From positions 1 to 5,120 of the forward strand of contig JAHFTI010000350.1 in assembly GCA_023265535.1 (NCBI GenBank): a DNA stretch of 5,120 nucleotides, read 5' to 3'. The stretch's first letter is position 1; every line of letters begins with the position of its first letter. This stretch comes from Opitutaceae bacterium. GTDB taxonomy: Bacteria > Verrucomicrobiota > Verrucomicrobiia > Opitutales > Opitutaceae. Shown in pieces: positions 1 through 5,120 of the stretch. A model generated the notes under the pieces. The model had not been told where the DNA came from. It ran no database searches and saw only the letters and a list, made by a program, of their open reading frames with translations. A program made the translations under genes and the position numbers.

Positions 1-26
1 CATGTGCAGCCCGGGGCTGGCAAGGC

Positions 27-2171
27 TCAGTGGGCAAGTCCTATGTAATGCAGGGCGAAGGCGAGACGGTCGGCATCCTCCTCTATGAGCGAGGCGGAGG
101 AGCGGGACTGGCCATGGCCGGTGCGTGTGGCCACGCGCAGCATCACAGGCAGGTCACCGGGCTGGTTGGAGACCGCAGCCTGCAGGGTGGCCACATACTT
201 GTAGGAATGCGAGGGATGCACCCGGTCGTCGTTGTCGCCGGCCACGACCAGCACCGCGGGATACGGGAGGCCGGCACGCACATTGTGCAGCGGCGAATAG
301 GCGCGCAGGTAGCGGAAGGCGGCGGGGTCGTCGCTCGAACCGTACTCGTTGGACCAGGCGTAGCCGATGGTGAACTTGTGGTAGCGCAGCATGTCCATGA
401 CGCCCGAGGCGGGGCTGGCGACGCGGAAGAGCTCGGGGCGCTGGTTGATGGCAGCGGCGACGAGCATGCCGCCGTTGCTTTCGCCCGTGACAAGGAGGTG
501 GCTGGCGCGCGTGTAACGGCGCTCGATCAGGTACTCGGCGGCCGCCAGGAAATCGTCGATCACCTTCTGGCGATTCTCGCGAATGCCCGCCTCATGCCAG
601 GCCTGGCCGAACTCGCCGCCGCCGCGCAGGTTCGGCACCGCGTACACGCCGCCCTGCTCGAGCCAGACCATCACGGGGGCGCTGAAGACGGGCTTGAGGG
701 AGACATTGAAGCCGCCGTAGCCGTAGAGCCAGGCGGGGGCCTTTCCGTCGAGGGGAACGTCCCTGCGGCGCGTGACAAACATCGGGATGGAGGTGCCGTC
801 CCTGGAGCTGTAGGTGACCTGCTCCGTGATGTAGGGGGACTGGTCCAGCTCGGCCCTGCTCCCGTTCAGGGGCGTGGTGAGCGCGGTCTCGAAATCGTGG
901 CGCAGGTTGCAGGGGGGCGTCGTGAAATCCGTGTAGGAAAGGAGCATCTCGCGGTCCTCCCAGCGGCCGGCCAGGCCCGTGACGGTGCAGTTCCCGGGCA
1001 ACTCGAGCGCACCGGCGGGAAAGCCGTCCGGCGTGTAGAAACGCACGCGGCTGGCAGCCTGGTGCAGCAGCTTCACCACGAGACGCCCGCCTATGAGCGA
1101 GGCAGACTCCAGGGTGTCGGCCCCCTCGGGGACCACGGTGCGCCAGGTGCCGAAGCGACCGCCGCTGAAGCTGACCGAGAGCACGCAGCCGCGCGGGGCC
1201 CCCCAGGTGCTGCGGAAGAAGAGCATCTCCCCCACGTTGCCCACAAACTCGAACTGGTCATCCCACCGGGTGACCAGGGGGACGAGCTTGGCGTCGACCG
1301 TGGGGGCGAGGGGATCCCCCAGGTCGGCGCAGAGGATCTGCGATTCGGGGGAGGAACCGCGCGTGAGGGTGACCACCAGGAAACGTCCGTCCTGCGAGGT
1401 GCGGCCGCGCACGAAGCAGCGTTCCTCGCCGCGCCACTCGTGGATGAGCAGGTCGCGCCGCTGGGGGGTGCCCAGCCTGTGGTAGTAGAGCCTGTGTTTC
1501 TCGAGGTTGGCGAAGAGGCTTTCACGGCCGGCGATGGCCGGCGCCTGGGGATAGCGCGAATAAAAGAAGCCGGCGCTGTCGCGCGTCCAGGCGACGTTGC
1601 TGAACTTGACGCCCCCCACGACGTCGGGCTCCTCCATCATCGTATCCAGGTTCAGGATACGGTATTCGCTCCAGTCGGAGCCGCCCGCGGCGCGCGAGAG
1701 CAGCAGGCGCCTGCCATCGGGCGAGGGAATGGCGGAGGTGGGCACCGAGCCCGCCTCCGAGATGAGCCGCGCGGCATCCAGCAGCTGCCGGGGCTCGGCA
1801 TCCAGGGAGTCCTGCACATAGAGGGCGGGAGGCTTCTCCATGCCCTTGCTGTGCAGGAAAAAATAGCGGCCGCCGGCCTTCTGCGGAAGCGACCAGCGCG
1901 CCTGGCTCCAGAGGGCCACGAGCCGGTCGCGCAGGGCGGCACGCTGGGACAGGCCCGAGAGGAAGCCGGTGGTGAGCATGTTCTGCCCGACGAGCCAGGC
2001 GCGGGCCTGGGACGACTCCGTGGCCTCGAGCCAACGATACGGGTCAGCAATGCCGACGTCCTGGTAATAGTCGATGTCCCCGCCGGCGGGGGCCTCGGGA
2101 TAGGACCAGGAACCATCGGCGCGAAGCGACAGGACCAGCAGCAGTCCCAGCAGCGCGGCACGAAGAAGCAT
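27..2171 (-). CDS. Prolyl oligopeptidase (S9A serine peptidase), exported
   Basis: This gene encodes a 714-residue serine peptidase of the prolyl oligopeptidase family, which cuts short peptides after proline. The N-terminus (residues 1-18: a charged start, an Ala/Leu/Val-rich core, then LRA before DG) looks like a signal peptide, so a periplasmic or secreted enzyme is inferred. DPYRWLE at 43-49 is the family's N-terminal motif. A beta-propeller should span roughly 75-430, and the alpha/beta-hydrolase domain starts near 448. The catalytic triad is complete: Ser565 in GESNGG, Asp648 in GDNDDRV, His686 in TGHG. Tyr485 (YGYGGF) matches the oxyanion Tyr, Trp606 the proline-stacking Trp595 and Arg650 the substrate-binding Arg643 of the porcine enzyme, with nearly identical spacing. 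The frame stays open far upstream through dnaJ, but the family homology begins just after Met1 at 2171, so that ATG was chosen. No Shine-Dalgarno sequence is visible. Residues after the His (QSRSS) differ from the usual AGK-type sequence. The family assignment is very secure; substrate and location are inferred. Confidence 0.95.
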   Translation of the reverse strand: MLLRAALLGLLLVLSLRADGSWSYPEAPAGGDIDYYQDVGIADPYRWLEATESSQARAWLVGQNMLTTGFLSGLSQRAALRDRLVALWSQARWSLPQKAGGRYFFLHSKGMEKPPALYVQDSLDAEPRQLLDAARLISEAGSVPTSAIPSPDGRRLLLSRAAGGSDWSEYRILNLDTMMEEPDVVGGVKFSNVAWTRDSAGFFYSRYPQAPAIAGRESLFANLEKHRLYYHRLGTPQRRDLLIHEWRGEERCFVRGRTSQDGRFLVVTLTRGSSPESQILCADLGDPLAPTVDAKLVPLVTRWDDQFEFVGNVGEMLFFRSTWGAPRGCVLSVSFSGGRFGTWRTVVPEGADTLESASLIGGRLVVKLLHQAASRVRFYTPDGFPAGALELPGNCTVTGLAGRWEDREMLLSYTDFTTPPCNLRHDFETALTTPLNGSRAELDQSPYITEQVTYSSRDGTSIPMFVTRRRDVPLDGKAPAWLYGYGGFNVSLKPVFSAPVMVWLEQGGVYAVPNLRGGGEFGQAWHEAGIRENRQKVIDDFLAAAEYLIERRYTRASHLLVTGESNGGMLVAAAINQRPELFRVASPASGVMDMLRYHKFTIGYAWSNEYGSSDDPAAFRYLRAYSPLHNVRAGLPYPAVLVVAGDNDDRVHPSHSYKYVATLQAAVSNQPGDLPVMLRVATRTGHGQSRSSASLIEEDADRLAFALHYIGLAH

Positions 2172-2198
2172 GCGGGCAAAATGGACCCGGGAGCCCGG

Positions 2199-2228
2199 GG
2201 GGCAAGCCGCGCGCGAGCGGCAAGCCCC
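2199..2228. repeat. Near-perfect 30-nt palindrome between dnaJ and the peptidase gene
   Basis: Read on the minus strand this is GGGGC-TT-GCCGC-TCGCGC-GCGGC-TT-GCCCC: two 5-bp GC-only stems separated by a symmetric T/T internal mismatch, around a 6-nt loop. It lies between the dnaJ terminator candidate and the peptidase start (28 nt from its ATG). It has no following T-tract on the minus strand, so it is not a typical terminator for dnaJ transcripts. It could be an operator, a 5' UTR structure of the peptidase mRNA, a REP-like element, or a GC-rich accident. CCCGGG occurs twice immediately beyond it, at 2186-2191 and 2194-2199. Confidence 0.5.
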
Positions 2229-2250
2229 AAAAAACTCGTAAAAAACGAGT
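2229..2250 (-). terminator. Candidate intrinsic terminator after dnaJ
   Basis: Four bases after the dnaJ TGA the minus strand reads ACTCGT, TTTTT, ACGAGT and then a further run of T. The arms (2245-2250 and 2234-2239) are exact inverted repeats of 6 bp with a 5-nt loop, and the T-run covers 2229-2234 with its first T shared by the stem. The stem is short and only half GC, so termination may be partial. Position, orientation and T-tract fit a rho-independent terminator ending the grpE-dnaJ transcript. Confidence 0.5.
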
Positions 2251-2254
2251 CGCG

Positions 2255-3427
2255 TCAGAAGAACTTCTTGGCCTTGTCGAACCAGCTCTTCGCGACCGGA
2301 TGGTCGGCGTCGCCGCAGATGCGCGCAAACTCCTCCAGGGCCTTGCGTTGCTCGGAGGTCAGCGAGGTGGGCACCTCGACGTGCACACGCACCAGCTGGT
2401 CGCCCTGGCCGCCGCCGCGCAGCTGGGGCATGCCCTTGGAGCGCAGGCGGAAGGTGGTGCCGCTCTGCGTGGCCGCCGGGATCTTGAGCGAGGCCTTGCC
2501 GAAGAGCGTGGGCACCTCGATCGTGCCGCCGAGCGTGGCGAGCGTGAACTTGATCGGGATCTCGCAGAAGAGATCGTCGCCATGGCGCTCGAAGAGCTCG
2601 TGCTCCTTCACCGTGATGACGATGTAGAGGTCGCCCGCCTGGCCGCCCGAATGGCCGGCCTCGCCATTGCCCGAGGAACGCAGGCGCGAGCCGGAGTCCA
2701 CTCCGCCCGGGATGCGGACGTTGAGCTTGGAGGTCTTGGGGGTGCGCCCCTCGCCATGGCAGGCGGTGCAGGGCTTCTCGATGCGCGAACCCGCGCCGCC
2801 GCAGGTCGGGCAGGTCTGGGTGAAGACGATGATGCCGCCCGAGCGGCGCACCTGGCCGGCGCCGCGACAGGTCGGGCAGGTGGTGCGCTTCGAGCCGGGC
2901 TCGGCGCCACTGCCGGTGCAACGCTCGCAGGTGACATTCTTGCGGAAGGAGATCTCCTTCTCGACGCCGCGCGCGGCCTCCTCGAGGGAGATCTCAAGGT
3001 CGTAGCGCAGGTCGGCGCCGTCGCGACCATTGTCGCCGCCACCGCCGCCGCCGCCGAACATCTCGTCAAAGATGCCGCCGCCACCACCACCGCCGCCGCC
3101 GCGGCCACCCTGGCCGAAGACCTCGCGGAAGATGTCGAAGGGATCGTGGAAGCCGCCGCCGCCGTAGCCGCCACCGGGGCCGCCGGGACCGCCGCCCGGA
3201 CCCTGGAAGGCCGCGTGGCCGTAGCGGTCATAGGCGGCCTTCTTCTCCGGATCCTTGAGCACGTCGTAGGCCTCGGAGACCTTCTTGAACATCTCCTCCG
3301 CCTCCTTGTTGCCCGGGTTCTTGTCGGGGTGAAACTGGACAGCCTTCTTGCGGTAGGCCTTCTTGAGCTCCTCCTCCGTGGCGCCCTTCTGGACGCCCAG
3401 CAGTTCATAGTAGTCTTCTTTGGCCAT
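2255..3427 (-). CDS. dnaJ: Molecular chaperone DnaJ (Hsp40, type I)
   Basis: DnaJ delivers unfolded clients to DnaK and stimulates its ATPase in the cytoplasm. The 390-residue protein has every type I domain in order. The J domain is at about 4-70, with the DnaK-contacting HPD at 33-35. A Gly/Phe-rich linker follows at about 75-137. The zinc domain has four CxxCxGxG repeats beginning at Cys167, Cys184, Cys206 and Cys220 with all eight cysteines intact. The C-terminal substrate-binding domains run from about 233 to 355. Length is slightly above the usual 370-380, explained by the long linker, which contains uninterrupted runs of nine and seven glycines. The ATG at 3427 gives MAKEDYYELLGV, the expected DnaJ start, although no Shine-Dalgarno sequence precedes it (TTCACCATC lies directly upstream). 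It follows grpE by 89 bp without a terminator, so co-transcription is likely; dnaK is not in the window. Confidence 0.98.
   Translation of the reverse strand: MAKEDYYELLGVQKGATEEELKKAYRKKAVQFHPDKNPGNKEAEEMFKKVSEAYDVLKDPEKKAAYDRYGHAAFQGPGGGPGGPGGGYGGGGFHDPFDIFREVFGQGGRGGGGGGGGGIFDEMFGGGGGGGDNGRDGADLRYDLEISLEEAARGVEKEISFRKNVTCERCTGSGAEPGSKRTTCPTCRGAGQVRRSGGIIVFTQTCPTCGGAGSRIEKPCTACHGEGRTPKTSKLNVRIPGGVDSGSRLRSSGNGEAGHSGGQAGDLYIVITVKEHELFERHGDDLFCEIPIKFTLATLGGTIEVPTLFGKASLKIPAATQSGTTFRLRSKGMPQLRGGGQGDQLVRVHVEVPTSLTSEQRKALEEFARICGDADHPVAKSWFDKAKKFF
3035..3103 (-). repeat. Glycine-codon tracts in the DnaJ Gly/Phe linker
   Basis: Two in-frame triplet tracts encode polyglycine. Residues 110-118 (3074-3100) are three GGC, three GGT, then three GGC codons, a symmetric pattern. 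Residues 125-131 (3035-3055) are six GGC and one GGT. They are separated by the short segment IFDEMF. Glycine-rich linkers are normal for DnaJ, but long pure triplet runs can change in copy number by slippage while keeping the frame. Confidence 0.8.
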
Positions 3428-3516
3428 GATGGTGAATACGGATCAGTCGGGACCGTGGTGTGTCGTGTTGCGTGGGAGGGAAAGGGCGGCCGGGGTGTGC
3501 CGTATCCAGAAAGTGA

Positions 3517-4143
3517 TTACGAGGCGGGCGCCTCGGCGGCGGGTGCCGGGCCGCTGGAGACCACGACGGTGGCGGGGCGCAGCAGGCGGCCGTTGAGCGT
3601 GAAGCCGGAGCGGACGACGACGCAGACGGACTCGGCCGCGATGTCGGGGCTGGGCATGTGGGAGATCGCCTCGTGCTGGTGTGGATCGAAGGGCTGTCCG
3701 AGGGGATTGATCTCCTTGAGGCCGTGGCCGGCGAGGGCGGTCTTGAGGGAATTGATGACCATCTCGACGCCGCCAACGATGGTCTTGGGATCGGCGTTGG
3801 GGGCCTTCGCGGCGTTGAGGCCGAGGCTGAGGTTGTCGATCACGGGAAGCAGGTCCTCGAGCAGGCGGCTGGCGCCGTACTGGCGGAGCTCGTCCTTCTC
3901 GCGCATGGCGCGCTTGCGATAATTTTCCAAGTCGGCGAGGGCGCGCAGGTAATGGTTGTGGTTGTCGGCGGCGCTCTTCTTGGCGGCGGCCAACTGTTCC
4001 TCGAGGGACGGGCCGGCGGCGGGAGCCTGCTGCTGGGCCTGGTCAGCGGACGCGGCGGACGTCGTCTGGTCCGCGGCGGTCTCCGGCTTGGGGGCGGCTT
4101 CCGTGGATTGGGTCTGGGTGTCAGCTGTGTTATTGTCGCTCAT
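3517..4143 (-). CDS. grpE: GrpE, nucleotide exchange factor of DnaK
   Basis: GrpE is the dimeric cytoplasmic factor that releases ADP from DnaK. The 208-residue protein fits family size. Residues 1-45 are a low-complexity Ala/Gln/Thr/Asp tail, probably disordered. Residues 47-110 form the long dimerisation helix with the family-typical stretch ALADLENYRKRAMREKDE, followed by LLPVIDNL. Residues 120-140 continue the helical part. The C-terminal beta domain (about 143-196) contains the GrpE signature: GQPFDPHQHEAI at 149-160, then VVVRSGFTLNGRLLRPATV, close to the usual GY.L..R.LRPA.V. A short Pro/Ala tail ends the protein. The ATG at 4143 is chosen because it is the first in the frame and gives a normal tail; no clear Shine-Dalgarno sequence is present (GGTTCACC precedes it). 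It is the first gene of the probable grpE-dnaJ unit. No CIRCE inverted repeat is visible upstream. Confidence 0.96.
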   Translation of the reverse strand: MSDNNTADTQTQSTEAAPKPETAADQTTSAASADQAQQQAPAAGPSLEEQLAAAKKSAADNHNHYLRALADLENYRKRAMREKDELRQYGASRLLEDLLPVIDNLSLGLNAAKAPNADPKTIVGGVEMVINSLKTALAGHGLKEINPLGQPFDPHQHEAISHMPSPDIAAESVCVVVRSGFTLNGRLLRPATVVVSSGPAPAAEAPAS

Positions 4144-4155
4144 GGTGAACCGCTG

Positions 4156-4185
4156 AATAAAGAAGAAGCCCCGCCAAAATTCAAG
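4156..4185 (-). promoter_or_regulatory. Possible grpE promoter embedded in the upstream terminator
   Basis: On the minus strand TTGAAT (4184-4179) is followed after 17 nt by TTTATT (4161-4156), each matching 4 of 6 bases of the sigma70 -35 and -10 consensus. The first box can also be read as CTTGAA (4185-4180), the core of a sigma32-type heat-shock -35 element, though no good CCCCAT-type -10 follows. Transcription would start only about 6 nt before the grpE ATG. Because the boxes are the terminator's loop and T-tract, the resemblance may be coincidence. Confidence 0.2.
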
Positions 4186-4191
4186 CGGGGC
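4156..4191 (-). terminator. Intrinsic terminator between the AsmA-like gene and grpE
   Basis: The minus strand reads GCCCCGC, a 10-nt AT-rich loop, GCGGGGC, then TTCTTCTTTATT. The arms (4185-4191 and 4168-4174) are perfectly complementary over 7 bp and all GC, and the following 12 bases contain nine T. This is a good rho-independent terminator for transcripts arriving from the AsmA-like gene, 45 bp past its stop. Its 3' end lies only 12 nt before the grpE ATG, which leaves almost no room for a separate grpE promoter. Confidence 0.7.
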
Positions 4192-4221
4192 CTCGGCAAA
4201 AATGGAGCGGGGGGCCCGAAG

Positions 4222-4238
4222 AGGCCTCGCGCAGGCCT
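4222..4238 (-). repeat. Hairpin at the stop codon of the AsmA-like gene
   Basis: AGGCCT is repeated around a 5-nt GC spacer, and because AGGCCT is its own reverse complement the pair forms a 6-bp hairpin. It overlaps the first bases of the region just past the TAG of the AsmA-like gene. There is no immediate T-tract; a run of five T comes about 20 nt further on at 4197-4201. It may protect the mRNA 3' end or be chance. Confidence 0.3.
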
Positions 4239-5055
4239 ACTTCTTCACCTTGTCGCTGATGGACTGGAAGATGTCCTTGAGCGACTCGCCGGCCTTCTTG
4301 CCGGTCTCCTTCAGGTAGGTGCCCGTCTTCTTGGCGGCCTCCAGGGCCTTGCGGCCCAGCTCACCGGCATAATCCCCAATCGAACTGCCGTTGGCGATAA
4401 GGTGGGCGACGATGGGCGTGGCGATCTCGGTGGGAGTGGTCACGTCCTTGTAGGTCTGGTTGAAAGCCACGTTGACCTCCTTGACGGCGGGCTTGGAGCC
4501 GGCGGCATCCACGAGGACCACCTTGTCGAGGCGCAGCTGCAGGTGGCGGATCAGGAACTCCTTCCTCGCCGCGGGCTTGTCCACGGCAGGGGCAGGCTCG
4601 GGCTTGGAGGGGTCCGGCTTTTCGGGGGAGGATTCGCCGACGATGCGCTGCCCGAAGAGCACGCCGTTGCCCTCGTGCTGGGCGTTCTTGACGAGGGTCA
4701 CCTGCTCGATGTCCACGACCGCCTCCTCGACGACAAGCCGGTCGGAGAACACGGAGAACAGTTCGATGTCGGCGCGAAGCGAGCGCAGTTTCACGAAATT
4801 GGGCTCGCTGAACTGTGCCGGGGGATTGGTGATGACCAGTCCGTCAACCGCCACGCGGGCGGTGAAGGGGTTGACGGACAGGCTCGTGATCGCAACAGGG
4901 AAGCCGGTGCGCGACTCGATGGCGCGCGTGACGGCGACCGGGAGCAGGAAGATCCAGCAGACGACCGCGAAGGCCATGAACAAGGCGCCCAGCACAAAGA
5001 GCTTGGCGAGGCAGCCACCACGTTGGGAAGTTCGGTCAGCGAAGCGGGTCGTCAT
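4237..5055 (-). CDS. Short membrane-anchored protein with AsmA-like N-terminus
   Basis: This 272-residue protein has a basic cytoplasmic start, one strong membrane segment at about 18-41, and then sequence like the N-terminal part of AsmA/DUF748-type envelope proteins: AIESRTGFPVAITSLSVNPF, then VDGLVITNP and LRADIELFSV, ending near residue 124. Those families place a long beta-rich body in the periplasm and are linked to lipid transport or envelope maintenance. Here the body is short: a Pro/Glu/Lys linker (about 141-165), one more strand-like block (168-200), and a lysine-rich amphipathic C-terminal helix (about 235-272). AsmA proteins are usually 600 residues or longer, so this is a reduced relative or only a fold-level resemblance. 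The ATG at 5055 is the only sensible start, because an in-frame stop lies close upstream and the next Met falls inside the membrane segment. It starts 8 bp after an upstream partial gene and is probably in its operon. Function is unknown. Confidence 0.85.
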   Translation of the reverse strand: MTTRFADRTSQRGGCLAKLFVLGALFMAFAVVCWIFLLPVAVTRAIESRTGFPVAITSLSVNPFTARVAVDGLVITNPPAQFSEPNFVKLRSLRADIELFSVFSDRLVVEEAVVDIEQVTLVKNAQHEGNGVLFGQRIVGESSPEKPDPSKPEPAPAVDKPAARKEFLIRHLQLRLDKVVLVDAAGSKPAVKEVNVAFNQTYKDVTTPTEIATPIVAHLIANGSSIGDYAGELGRKALEAAKKTGTYLKETGKKAGESLKDIFQSISDKVKK

Positions 5056-5063
5056 CTGGAGGG

Positions 5064-5120
5064 TCAGTGATTGAAGTTTTCAGTCACCAACAGGATGGAG
5101 GTCTCGGCCGCCTCGAAGAC
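5064..5120 (-). CDS. 3' end of an unidentified gene (partial)
   Basis: The minus-strand frame from the window edge reads VFEAAETSILLVTENFNH and ends in TGA at 5064-5066. Of its 18 sense codons, 15 end in G or C, matching the strong third-position GC of the neighbouring genes, while the other two frames stop early with less natural composition. It ends 8 bp before the ATG of the AsmA-like gene, a spacing typical of one operon. Eighteen residues are too few to name the product. Confidence 0.5.
   Translation of the reverse strand, partial: VFEAAETSILLVTENFNH

Noticed and set aside
7..19. Palindrome CAGCCCGGGGCTG just past the peptidase stop
   Set aside because: It could be part of a terminator, but the leftmost bases are cut off by the window edge and no T-tract can be seen.
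30..2627. 865-codon open frame on the plus strand, antisense to the peptidase and the end of dnaJ
   Set aside because: Its translation is low in complexity, rich in Gly/Ala/Val/His/Arg and has no recognisable domain. It mirrors the real genes on the other strand, as expected where third-position GC is high and stops are rare.
2172..2921. Upstream extension of the peptidase frame into dnaJ (250 extra codons)
   Set aside because: The extension is Arg/His/Pro-rich, lies out of frame over the conserved DnaJ C-terminal region, and the family homology starts only after the ATG at 2171.
3428..3516. Possible promoter or terminator in the grpE-dnaJ gap
   Set aside because: Only a 6-bp inverted repeat (3436-3441 with 3500-3505) separated by 58 nt is present, with no T-tract and no paired -35/-10 boxes, so it is treated as a plain spacer.
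2300..3922. 540-codon plus-strand open frame across dnaJ and grpE
   Set aside because: It runs antisense to two certain genes and translates to Ala/Gly/Leu repeats produced by the opposite-strand codon bias, with no supporting motif.
3658..5070. 470-codon plus-strand open frame opposite grpE and the AsmA-like gene
   Set aside because: It spans two genes and their terminator and is Gly/Leu/Val-rich with no domain. The opposite strand carries GrpE signatures and a coherent membrane protein.

Overview
The window is a high-GC bacterial chromosomal segment. All four complete genes lie on the minus strand, with the 3' end of a fifth at the right edge. In transcription order (right to left) they are: the last codons of an unidentified gene (5064-5120); a short membrane-anchored protein resembling the N-terminus of AsmA-family proteins (4237-5055); grpE (3517-4143); dnaJ (2255-3427); and an exported prolyl oligopeptidase (27-2171). 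I see no convincing gene on the plus strand, and no rRNA, tRNA, CRISPR array or mobile element.

The organism is not named by anything in the sequence. The very high GC at third codon positions, the grpE-dnaJ pair without an adjacent dnaK, the style of the DnaJ sequence and the AsmA-like neighbour made me think of Verrucomicrobiota (Opitutales-like). That is an impression from memory and is held at low confidence. None of the four starts has a clear purine-rich Shine-Dalgarno sequence.

The chaperone core is grpE followed 89 bp later by dnaJ, with no terminator between them, so the two are probably co-transcribed. GrpE is the nucleotide exchange factor and DnaJ the J-domain co-chaperone of DnaK; dnaK must be elsewhere. 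The pair is bounded by candidate intrinsic terminators. One lies between the AsmA-like gene and grpE (4156-4191); its loop and T-tract also hold promoter-like elements for grpE. The other lies directly after the dnaJ stop (2229-2250). Beyond it, a 30-nt near-perfect palindrome (2199-2228) fills most of the gap before the peptidase gene.

The peptidase has a complete S9A catalytic set and a predicted signal peptide, so it probably works outside the cytoplasm and is a neighbour rather than a functional partner of the chaperones. The AsmA-like gene follows the upstream partial gene by 8 bp and probably belongs to a different transcription unit that ends before grpE. Overall this is a fairly ordinary housekeeping region. 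The items most worth checking are the intergenic structures and the truncated AsmA-like protein.
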